Positions 56,962-64,000 of a stretch of 64,000 nucleotides of DNA are shown piece by piece. Location of the stretch: NCBI GenBank assembly GCA_029862005.1, contig JAOTYD010000010.1:1-64000 (forward strand), read 5' to 3'. This stretch comes from Gammaproteobacteria bacterium. GTDB taxonomy: Bacteria > Pseudomonadota > Gammaproteobacteria > GCA-001735895. The position numbers and the translations under genes were made by a program. The notes under the pieces are model-generated. The model was not told the origin of the DNA, did no database searches, and worked only from the letters and a program-made list of their open reading frames with translations. How positions within the stretch are numbered: the stretch's first letter is position 1; every line of letters starts with the position of its first letter.

Positions 56962-57762
56962 CTATACCAGCAGAGGATACCCTGACTCAACGGCGTGGTT
57001 CTCGATATCGACGATACCCTGATAGTCGCCAAGCGCCACGGGCTCGAAACTGAGCAGGTGGAGCCTCTCACGCACGGTAGCTGGTGCCAGCGCCAGTGCT
57101 CGATTCAGGTTGTCGATCAGCTTTTCGGTATCGGTGCTATCTGAACCTGGAATCACCAAAGGCAATCCGCAAGTTTTGATGCTAAACCCGATGCTGCGCA
57201 CCTGATCCACTAAATCTGGCCGGCAATCCTCGATCAGTTGGTAACTGACACAATCGATGGCGGCGATATCAGCTTGCTGGCTTACCACCGCTTCGAGACT
57301 GTGAAGATGACTGCCAGTGGTAATTACCCTGGAAAAAAACTGTCCCGCCGGATTAAGATTGGAGATCGCGTACCGGAGTACATTCATACCGCTGTTAGAA
57401 TCCGGCGCGTTGATCGCGGCGACTTTATCCCTGCAGTTGTCGAGTAATGCAATGCCTGAATTCGCACCCACGATGAACCGGCTCGAATAAAGTTTGCCCT
57501 CGGTACCGGGCACATCAAATATCGGTGCGCAAAACGGGCTCAACCGGTTTTTCAAATGGATCATCAATGGATAGCCACAGGTATGGCCAAAGAACAAGGC
57601 CGGGTCGCACAGTAGCGATTGATCCGAATCGAAGCGTAGTGATATTTCCCGATCGCTGCCGGCATCGAGCAGCTCTATCAATATATTGAACAGCTGTTGC
57701 CAGGCCAGTTTCAGCTCATCGGTAAATGAATACATTCCGCAGGTAATGATGCGTTCGACCAT
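56962..57762 (-). CDS. PhnD-like substrate-binding domain protein without transporter partners
   Basis: The product (266 residues from ATG 57762) has the pattern of phosphate/phosphonate-type binding proteins: DPALFFGHTCGYPLMI (about residues 52-67), APDSNSGMNVLRYAI, TGSHLHSLEAVVSQQADIAAIDCVSY and a closing DYQGIVDIENHAVESGYP. No signal peptide is evident, and no ABC permease or ATPase gene is near, so it may be a cytosolic or orphan sensor protein. A TTG at 57789 would add nine hydrophobic residues. Substrate unknown. Confidence 0.75.
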   Translation of the reverse strand: MVERIITCGMYSFTDELKLAWQQLFNILIELLDAGSDREISLRFDSDQSLLCDPALFFGHTCGYPLMIHLKNRLSPFCAPIFDVPGTEGKLYSSRFIVGANSGIALLDNCRDKVAAINAPDSNSGMNVLRYAISNLNPAGQFFSRVITTGSHLHSLEAVVSQQADIAAIDCVSYQLIEDCRPDLVDQVRSIGFSIKTCGLPLVIPGSDSTDTEKLIDNLNRALALAPATVRERLHLLSFEPVALGDYQGIVDIENHAVESGYPLLV

Positions 57763-57883
57763 AAAACACAAAATACTCGCCAACAGCAATAAACACCAGC
57801 CGATTCTGGTGCCCTGTCTAACGTAAATTTAAGTGAATCAGGTAACGCAGGGATAGTTTATATCACCCCTGTTTCGAGTCACC

Positions 57884-58507
57884 CTAGGAAATAGGCGAAA
57901 GATAATTCATCCAGGCCGACATACGCAGCAGGGTTTTACGCACCAGTGCCAGTTGTTGGAACTCCTCGCCGTAAACGGCAGCCTGTGCGTAAGATCTGCC
58001 CGGAATCCGGGTTGCATAATTTTCGTAACGGGGATCGGAAATACTGATTACCACCGGAATTCGGATCTCGCCTGCCGCGACGACAGGATCGATGTTTTGG
58101 TCCCGGGTCAAGGCTTGATTCTCGCCTTGCATCGGTAGCAGCATTTGCACTTCACCCGAGAAAACCTTGCCAGGAATACTATCGAAGGTCACCTCAGCTG
58201 CCCTGCCCTGATTTAGATGCAGCAAACTGTTACGGTGAAACCATGCGATCAGTTTTGGTTCAGCACTCGATTGCGATGTATCCATGACACGCTCGTTGAA
58301 ATCGGGCGTAACCGGCACTGTCGTCAAGTGCTGCTGGCTTAATCCGGTGTAAGGATGGTAGTAGTTCAATACCTGGATTAAGGCGAAAACCAGGACGATG
58401 CCACCAATCGAAGTGGCAGGCACGGTAAACTGGTTGAGGGGGATTCTCAAAGCGGCAAAAATTGCTATGCAGATTGCCGCGCAGGTCGATACTAATAATA
58501 GTTCCAT
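57884..58507 (-). CDS. YibH/EmrA-like membrane-fusion protein lacking the hairpin region
   Basis: The 207-residue protein aligns with both ends of E. coli YibH/YiaV (about 380 residues). The start LRIPLNQFTVPATSIGGIVL through NYYHPYTGLSQ (two membrane segments, about 5-52) and the end FHRNSLLHLNQGRAAEVTF through RKTLLRMSAWMNYL (about 90-205) are retained. The lipoyl and coiled-coil hairpin in between (some 170 residues) is gone, leaving a 25-residue linker (PVTPDFNERVMDTSQ). The frame is clean, so this is a deletion and not a frameshift. It follows a yibI-like gene by 21 bases. Confidence 0.75.
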   Translation of the reverse strand: MELLLVSTCAAICIAIFAALRIPLNQFTVPATSIGGIVLVFALIQVLNYYHPYTGLSQQHLTTVPVTPDFNERVMDTSQSSAEPKLIAWFHRNSLLHLNQGRAAEVTFDSIPGKVFSGEVQMLLPMQGENQALTRDQNIDPVVAAGEIRIPVVISISDPRYENYATRIPGRSYAQAAVYGEEFQQLALVRKTLLRMSAWMNYLSPIS

Positions 58508-58528
58508 AATTTGTCTCGCCGTCAGCGA

Positions 58529-58948
58529 TTATGCCGCGTTGCTTGCCGCCATGATTGCATTTTCGATGCGCTCGATCCTGTCATCGAGTACTTCGAACTT
58601 GTGGCCCAGTAAAGAAACTGAATCGGTAATGTCTGCATCCAGCTGTCCGATATCGGCATCGATATCGCTCTCTTCCGTAGCCGCCTTGTCGTTGATCGCG
58701 GTGTCTTCATTGATCTGGCTTAGTCTTGGACTCAGGTCTCCGCGGTAAGCCGCGGCCCAGATCCACAACAGCGGCCAGATTGCGTGCAGTGTAAACAGGC
58801 TAACCCATCCCGCATGATGGATTGCATCCTGGTGGGGATGATTACGGTCAACAGCTATCTTATAGGGGATATTGAGTATCGCGATGGCGCCAAACAGCAA
58901 GCTGGTCGCGGTAAAAATCAGAATCCCAAGCGCAATGTAATCGAGCAT
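58529..58948 (-). CDS. DUF3302 inner-membrane protein (YibI/YiaW-like)
   Basis: The 139-residue product from ATG 58948 begins MLDYIALGILIF and continues with IPYKIAVDRNHPHQDAIHHAGWVSLFTLHAIWPLLWIWA, the YiaW/YibI signature (two membrane segments). The C-terminal 60 residues are an added acidic coiled-coil-like tail absent from the E. coli protein. An ATG at 58969 would add seven residues. The partner gene for the YibH-like protein follows immediately, as in E. coli. Confidence 0.85.
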   Translation of the reverse strand: MLDYIALGILIFTATSLLFGAIAILNIPYKIAVDRNHPHQDAIHHAGWVSLFTLHAIWPLLWIWAAAYRGDLSPRLSQINEDTAINDKAATEESDIDADIGQLDADITDSVSLLGHKFEVLDDRIERIENAIMAASNAA

Positions 58949-59126
58949 ATCGTATCGCCAATCTAACATCGTAGCTTAGATTGTAGTCCAGGAATCGGCC
59001 TGTACTTTTGTGACCTAGTTCTCGTTTGTACCGTGATTTACCCCGGTTTGATGCGCTCCAGACAGGATAAACCTGCATCGTGGGAATAAGATCAAAGTGG
59101 ACAGGAATTCGTGTAGAGTGCCATTC

Positions 59127-59540
59127 ATGACAGCCGCGCACAGATACTATCTTCTGGCTCTTAACCTGGTATTGCATGGATTACACCTGGTTCTCATCCT
59201 GTTTAGCCTGGTGGGGTGGATGTTCTGCGAGACCCGGCTACTGAACCTGATCGCACTGCTGCTGATCCTGTTTTCGTGGTATGGGCTGGGACCGCTGCTA
59301 GGGAAGGGTAACGCCTGGGGTTACTGCGTTATCACCGATATCCAGTGGCGGATTCGCAGAGAACTGGGTCTGGAAAGCCGCAGCGGGGGCTACGTCAAAT
59401 ACCTGGCTGACAACCTGCTTGGCGGAGATTTCGATGAAACGCAGCTTGATATAATAAGTGTCGCGATCATTTTTTCCTGTTTTTTCGCCTCGGTAGCCAC
59501 TAACTTGTTGTACGGAAGTTGTCCGGTTGTTGCCGGTTAA
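59127..59540 (+). CDS. Small membrane protein, DUF2784-like
   Basis: The product (137 residues from ATG 59127) has four hydrophobic segments (about 8-35, 42-62, 105-125 and a shorter one) with a conserved-looking GNAWGYCVITDIQWRIRRELG loop (about 70-90), which recalls the CPLTDxxWxxR loop of DUF2784. The family has no known function. A GTG at 59097 would add ten residues. It is divergent from the DUF3302 gene and alone. Confidence 0.65.
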   Translation: MTAAHRYYLLALNLVLHGLHLVLILFSLVGWMFCETRLLNLIALLLILFSWYGLGPLLGKGNAWGYCVITDIQWRIRRELGLESRSGGYVKYLADNLLGGDFDETQLDIISVAIIFSCFFASVATNLLYGSCPVVAG

Positions 59541-59742
59541 AGAAATTAACAGGTTTCCAGGGGGAAAATTTTAGACCTGATCCTTCATGCTGATATCCTG
59601 GTAAGGCCGGTACACGCCACCAGATAAAGTCTCAAGCTAATAAAAATCAGGATCTTGCTAATATCCCTGCGCATGATCTGTATCAATGTCTCGAAAGCTG
59701 TTTCCTAGAAAGTTGCAATTAGAAATTCTTTGATACCAGGTT

Positions 59743-62700
59743 ATGTTCAAGGACATCATAAATCGCAGCCCCGGGGAGTCTGCTACTGCAGACAGTTCTC
59801 TGGCTTCGATAACCACGATTTATATCGATGCAGGTACCAGGCACATCCGGCTCCAGGTATGTGCAGCTGACGGTTCCGTTCGACAGGATACGGTGGTTCC
59901 CAGCAATAGCGACCTGGGCGAAGTGCTGTCGTCGACGGGACCGCTCAAGGCAGGTGCGGCCGATTCGGATTTGTCCAGGTTGGTAATCACCGGAAAATTG
60001 GCAGACGCTGTCCGGGAGAGGCTTGGAGATGGCAAGCAGATTCTACCGACGGCGGCTTTCTGGATGGCGGCACAGGACTTGATCGGGCTGCCTGAGAATG
60101 CAGCCGTCGAGATGCTCGCAATCATCGATCTGTCGGCCTCCGGTTACCTGATTATCGGTGTCGATCGCAGCGGTGAGCTTAAGGACGACCTGCTGTTGAC
60201 GAATCCGCGCTGTGGTGCAGGTTCCGGGATCAACCTCGATCGTGTACTGCAAAAACTTGATCTCGCGCACGAGCAGGTCGACGAGCTGCTCGAGGCTTAC
60301 CTGGGTAAGGCCGGTCGGGCCCGGCGCGCGGCCACTGCCGTGCGTGTCGACCGCTGCGGCGTGTTTAGCACCTCGGCGACGATTTCCGATAAAAACCAGG
60401 GGATTCCGCTCGATGTTGCCCTCGCCACGACGTTGAAGTCCGAGGTCGAAAAAACGGTTAAGAAACTGCCACCCGGTTTCGACAAAGTCTACCTGACAGG
60501 TCGTATTTTCCGCTGGCAGTATGCCCGTGACTGCGCAGAGGATTTGTTATACAAGCAAGGCGTCGCGGAAGTTGCCTACGATCCAGAAAACACGCAGATC
60601 CTCAAATCACTGCAGAATATGGTCACGAAGATCGGCTTCGAAAACCTGGCACAACCCGATTCCCGCCTGGTCAAGCAGAGCAAGCCTGAAACCTTTCCGT
60701 CCTTTGTCGAACTGCGCAGGCATTACGAGGCGAGTGGACAATACCGAAGACTGAAGGATGAACCACCCGGCACCTGCTCGGCACAGGATCTTGCGCAACG
60801 CACGCTGATCCTGGCCCTGGATGTCGGCTCCACCATGGCCAAGGCGATAGTGGCCGATGCCGAAACGGGTGAAGTCCTGTTTCTCGACGCTTACAGCAAT
60901 GCTGGCGATACGATAGAGACGGTCAAGAAGGTTTTCGTCGACCTGCAGCGGCAGGGTATCGAGCGATTGCCATTGCAAAGCGTCGGTATTACCGGATCCG
61001 CCCGCTACCAGGTGCAGCAGGCGCTTGCGAGTATCTACCCCGACCTGTCGGAACGCATCCAGGTGCTGGTGGAAAACTATGCGCATGCGCGAGGCTCGAT
61101 CGACCATGCCCGGCAACACGTTAAATGGCTGCTGCAACTGGGCTACGAGGACGTCAACCAGGATCTCTGTATCCTGGTTGATATCGGCGGTGAAGACACC
61201 AAGATTTCCACCATCGCGCTGAACCAGGCCGAGCTATTCGACAACGCCATGAATACCAAGTGTTCCGCGGGAACCGGCAGTCTGATGGATACGCTCAGCG
61301 CCATGTTCGGCCTGCAATCGGTGGCCGACGCGCAGGCGCATGCTTACGGCGCTCCGCAATCTTTCAGTATCAATGCAACCTGCGCCGTGTTCCTGATGGA
61401 AAACGCGAGCAAGTTACAGGCACAGGGTGTTCCGCGGGACGAAATCCTCGCCTCTGCGAACTGGGCCATCGTCGAAAACATGGCACGTACCCTGTGGAGC
61501 CAGCTCGATCTGCCCGCCAACGCTGTGGTGTTATTACATGGTCAGACTATGTTGTCGGACCCGTTGCCGCTGGCGGTTATCCACCGTCTGCGCTCCTACA
61601 TCGGTGCCGACATTCATGCCCTGTTGCCGCCGCACCCCGGGCATCGGGCCTGTATCGGTCTCGTTCGCAGCTTGCAGCAGGCAGCAGTGCCCGGCGTCGT
61701 TAATATTAACCCTGGTGATTTGCTCGAGGCCAATTTCGTAAAGCGCCTGATTCAGTGCAAGGGCAAGGTTTGCGGCGATCCACAGGCCCGTTGCAACCGC
61801 TGTGCGCTGCGCTGGCAAGGTGACGATGGTCGCAAGGTCGCCTTCACGGTGGGTGGATGCACCGCTATAAATGAGCTCATCTCGCACAAGGGGCAGAAGA
61901 AAGAGAACCGTCCGCGTGATTCATACAAGGAAATATGGGACTTTATCGATAACCATCACCCGCACAGTGATGACCCGCGGCGCCTGGTTATCCCGCGCAG
62001 TTTTACCGTCTCCGAATGGGCCTATTTCCTGTCCCGTATATTTGCTCCACTGGGTATTCCGGTGCACGTCGATAACGTGCGCGACAGTGACCTGGCCGAC
62101 GCGCAACCCCAGTTCAACGTCGATTGCTGCGCTCCCCAGATGGGCGCGGTAGGTCAGTTCCAGCGGCTCGCCACGGAACCACATGGCATGATCCTGGCTC
62201 CGCAGATAGAGACCTTGCCAACGGATGGAGCGAGTCGGGGACTCACCTGCAGTAGCAACCAAGGTGGCGTCGCAGTGGCCAGTAATCTGGCCATGGATGT
62301 GCACCCAGATGCCCGTTTTCACCTGTTTCACTTCGCCATCGATGAGCTCGATGCGGGTCTTTTAAGCGACCAGTTTCAGATTGGGCTGGAACCGGTGTTT
62401 CGCTACTACGGGATTGCCCCAGATGCAAAAACCCTGGAAAGTATCGTTACCAGGGCAATCGCGGATCATTTGCAGTTGCGTCAGGCGGCGGCGGATTTCG
62501 CTGCGGAACTTACCGAAAACGCACTTGCCGAGGGGCACCAGGTGGCATTGGTCGTGGGGCGTGAATATGTTCTGAACCCCGGCATCTACGACAGCCATAT
62601 CCGCCGTCTGTTACGTGATCGCCAGATGGCGGTGATTCCCTCCTACGTGCTGGATATGGATCTCGACCCGGAGTACGCCCATGTGTACTGGCGTAATCCC

Positions 62701-64000
62701 CATTTTATCCTGACAGCGCTGAAGGCGGTTGCGCATCGCAACCTGCATACCCGGCTACGGCATCCGCGTCTGCAGTCCCTGTTTCGTCGCATCGAGGAGG
62801 ATTCCTCGGGCGCGATGCTGCCAGTGGTCCAGGTTTCGACCTTCAGCTGCGGACCCGACAGTATCATCACGCACTACGTTGTCGAGATTATGAAGCAGCG
62901 GCCGTTCCTGTTAATTCAATCCGACGCCGTGCTCAAGGAACTTGCGCATCTCGAAAATCGCGTAAATACCTACGTCATGCAACTCGAGCAGGGATTGCAC
63001 GACAAGCTGGGACTGGATAGCAAGCAACCGTTCGAGATCACGACCCTCGACGAGCTGATTTCACATGAACCACTGAATCGCGATACCGACGTTATTTGCC
63101 TTCCGACCCTGGGTGATAATCGAGCCTTGACCGCAGTATTTCGCGGGGCTGGCTATACCTGCCTCGAAAACTATTCCGATCAAACTTATGATTTACAGGC
63201 GCTGGTAAAAACCGGACGCAAGGCGGCGGGCCAGGCGGTGTGTACCCCGCTCGCGGCGCTCTACTCAGACCTGAGAAACGGAGTAGATGAATTCGCGCGC
63301 CGCAAGCAGGCGCGTGATCCCGAATTCGCCAACAAGCGGCGCCTGGTGTTAATCGATTCCCAGGGTTCCGGACCCTGCAGGCAAGGTCAGTATCCCAGTT
63401 TGCACCGGCTCTTATTCAAGAAATCGGCGCCAGCCGAAAGACTCGACCGCAGTTGCAACAGTATGCCGGGCGGCACGCTGTTTGAGTTCATGCTGTTAGA
63501 GGAGAACGAAGGTTACCGGGGCGGTTTCCCGGACTGGTTAATGCTGCGAATGTACCAGGGAATCATATTGAAAGGCGTTCTGCAGGGTATCCTGTTCAGT
63601 GCCGGTGCGAGCTGCCGCGATTACGCCGAGTACCGGCGTTTCATCGCTGATTTCCGCGCGCTGGAGCATGAAATCTACACGCTGCTGGAGGGTTTTAACG
63701 GTCCGGGTCGTTTCAGCCAGTGGCTGTTAACGTTGCTGGGCAGGAACAGCATACCGAGCATTCCGGTCATGTATTTCGCCTACCGCGCGCATGGTCGGGA
63801 GTTTATCAAGCCGCTGAAGCGCTTTATAGCTAAATGGAAAGCCCCAGAACCTCGTCCGGGACACAGGTTGAATATCCTGATTACCGGTGAGGGCTACATG
63901 CGTCTCGCGCAGGCCGAGGAAATCTTCTTTATCCTGCTGAGGGAAATGGGTTTTCGACGATTCGATTTGCATGTATCGCCAGCGATGTCCTACATGGAAG
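59743..64000 (+). CDS. Fused acyl-CoA dehydratase activase-type protein (two ASKHA domains plus CoA-activase C-terminal domains), 3' end outside window
   Basis: The frame from ATG 59743 is open to the window end (1,419 codons visible). The first ASKHA ATPase domain (about 20-330) has a degenerate phosphate motif at D29, but keeps two cysteines that match the cluster ligands of activases (C157 in CGAGSG and C205 in DRCGVF). The second (about 345-660) is canonical: DVGSTMAK at D360, GGEDTK 482-487, C507 in KCSAGTG and C547. A Cys4 motif follows (C672, C677, C684, C687). The rest matches DUF2229/HgdB-like CoA-activase parts, with CCAPQMG at C795-C796 and FSCGPDS. Such activases hydrolyse ATP to drive low-potential electron transfer. 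The partner here is unknown. Confidence 0.8.
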   Translation, partial: MFKDIINRSPGESATADSSLASITTIYIDAGTRHIRLQVCAADGSVRQDTVVPSNSDLGEVLSSTGPLKAGAADSDLSRLVITGKLADAVRERLGDGKQILPTAAFWMAAQDLIGLPENAAVEMLAIIDLSASGYLIIGVDRSGELKDDLLLTNPRCGAGSGINLDRVLQKLDLAHEQVDELLEAYLGKAGRARRAATAVRVDRCGVFSTSATISDKNQGIPLDVALATTLKSEVEKTVKKLPPGFDKVYLTGRIFRWQYARDCAEDLLYKQGVAEVAYDPENTQILKSLQNMVTKIGFENLAQPDSRLVKQSKPETFPSFVELRRHYEASGQYRRLKDEPPGTCSAQDLAQRTLILALDVGSTMAKAIVADAETGEVLFLDAYSNAGDTIETVKKVFVDLQRQGIERLPLQSVGITGSARYQVQQALASIYPDLSERIQVLVENYAHARGSIDHARQHVKWLLQLGYEDVNQDLCILVDIGGEDTKISTIALNQAELFDNAMNTKCSAGTGSLMDTLSAMFGLQSVADAQAHAYGAPQSFSINATCAVFLMENASKLQAQGVPRDEILASANWAIVENMARTLWSQLDLPANAVVLLHGQTMLSDPLPLAVIHRLRSYIGADIHALLPPHPGHRACIGLVRSLQQAAVPGVVNINPGDLLEANFVKRLIQCKGKVCGDPQARCNRCALRWQGDDGRKVAFTVGGCTAINELISHKGQKKENRPRDSYKEIWDFIDNHHPHSDDPRRLVIPRSFTVSEWAYFLSRIFAPLGIPVHVDNVRDSDLADAQPQFNVDCCAPQMGAVGQFQRLATEPHGMILAPQIETLPTDGASRGLTCSSNQGGVAVASNLAMDVHPDARFHLFHFAIDELDAGLLSDQFQIGLEPVFRYYGIAPDAKTLESIVTRAIADHLQLRQAAADFAAELTENALAEGHQVALVVGREYVLNPGIYDSHIRRLLRDRQMAVIPSYVLDMDLDPEYAHVYWRNPHFILTALKAVAHRNLHTRLRHPRLQSLFRRIEEDSSGAMLPVVQVSTFSCGPDSIITHYVVEIMKQRPFLLIQSDAVLKELAHLENRVNTYVMQLEQGLHDKLGLDSKQPFEITTLDELISHEPLNRDTDVICLPTLGDNRALTAVFRGAGYTCLENYSDQTYDLQALVKTGRKAAGQAVCTPLAALYSDLRNGVDEFARRKQARDPEFANKRRLVLIDSQGSGPCRQGQYPSLHRLLFKKSAPAERLDRSCNSMPGGTLFEFMLLEENEGYRGGFPDWLMLRMYQGIILKGVLQGILFSAGASCRDYAEYRRFIADFRALEHEIYTLLEGFNGPGRFSQWLLTLLGRNSIPSIPVMYFAYRAHGREFIKPLKRFIAKWKAPEPRPGHRLNILITGEGYMRLAQAEEIFFILLREMGFRRFDLHVSPAMSYME

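Noticed and set aside
1-64000. CRISPR arrays, insertion sequences or prophage
   Set aside because: No regularly spaced repeats, transposase motifs or phage genes were seen on reading both strands.

Overview
This window is a chromosomal segment of a gammaproteobacterium. I cannot name the genus. The evidence is gene order: uvrC-pgsA followed by tRNA-Gly, tRNA-Cys and tRNA-Leu; cspD | clpS-clpA next to infA; fabD-fabG-acpP-fabF-mltG-tmk-holB-pilZ-tatD; mnmA-hflD; and a divergent ppsA/ppsR pair. Base composition is moderate, and the enzymes (fatty-acid oxidation, flavin oxidases, an Fe(II)/2-oxoglutarate dioxygenase) fit an aerobic heterotroph. No CRISPR array, insertion sequence, prophage or rRNA gene was seen.

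Layout. 1-3400: DNA repair (a 5'-truncated family-5 uracil-DNA glycosylase, uvrC), pgsA and three tRNAs. 3400-9560: an accessory-looking stretch with an Omp85-type outer-membrane protein, a gamma-butyrobetaine-hydroxylase-like dioxygenase, a small secreted protein, a divergent CsrA paralogue coupled to a Sel1-repeat protein, a DUF2889 protein and a DMT permease. 9560-21290: metabolic and envelope genes (agmatinase-like enzyme, deformylase plus a formyltransferase-fold protein, bioA, fumC, slt, GST, class I aldolase, lipoproteins), an unusual HisA-like/deoxyribosyltransferase-like fusion and a low-molecular-weight tyrosine phosphatase. 21280-29530: a leftward run ppsA, MBL hydrolase, nudJ, a secreted protein, mnmA, hflD, with ppsR divergent and icd convergent. 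29700-33060: cspD, clpS, clpA, infA. 33180-40840: the fatty-acid synthesis and replication-accessory cluster. It begins directly at fabD and lacks rpmF, plsX, fabH and pabC.

40900-47730 is a six-gene Bat-type operon: MoxR ATPase, DUF58, DUF4381, two VWA proteins (the second with TPRs) and BatD. 47740-51080 is a leftward beta-oxidation pair. 51500-56790 is a leftward trio that could form an N-methyl-compound catabolic module: a non-pyrrolysine MttB-family methyltransferase, a sarcosine-oxidase-like flavoprotein and a dimethylglycine-dehydrogenase-like flavoprotein with a GcvT half. Just beyond the trio lies a decayed copy of the flavoprotein's 3' end. 56960-59540 carries an orphan PhnD-like binding protein, a yibI/yibH-like pair in which the YibH homologue has lost its whole hairpin region, and a small membrane protein. 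The window closes inside a gene of more than 1,400 codons (from 59743, open at 64000) for a fused two-ASKHA-domain acyl-CoA-dehydratase-activase-type protein.

The most interesting items are the HisA-like fusion that has lost both catalytic aspartates, the giant activase in an otherwise aerobic-looking genome, the MttB/flavoprotein trio, the hairpin-less YibH and the CsrA paralogue missing its RNA-contacting arginines. All function calls rest on reading the sequence and remembered family features. No searches were run.
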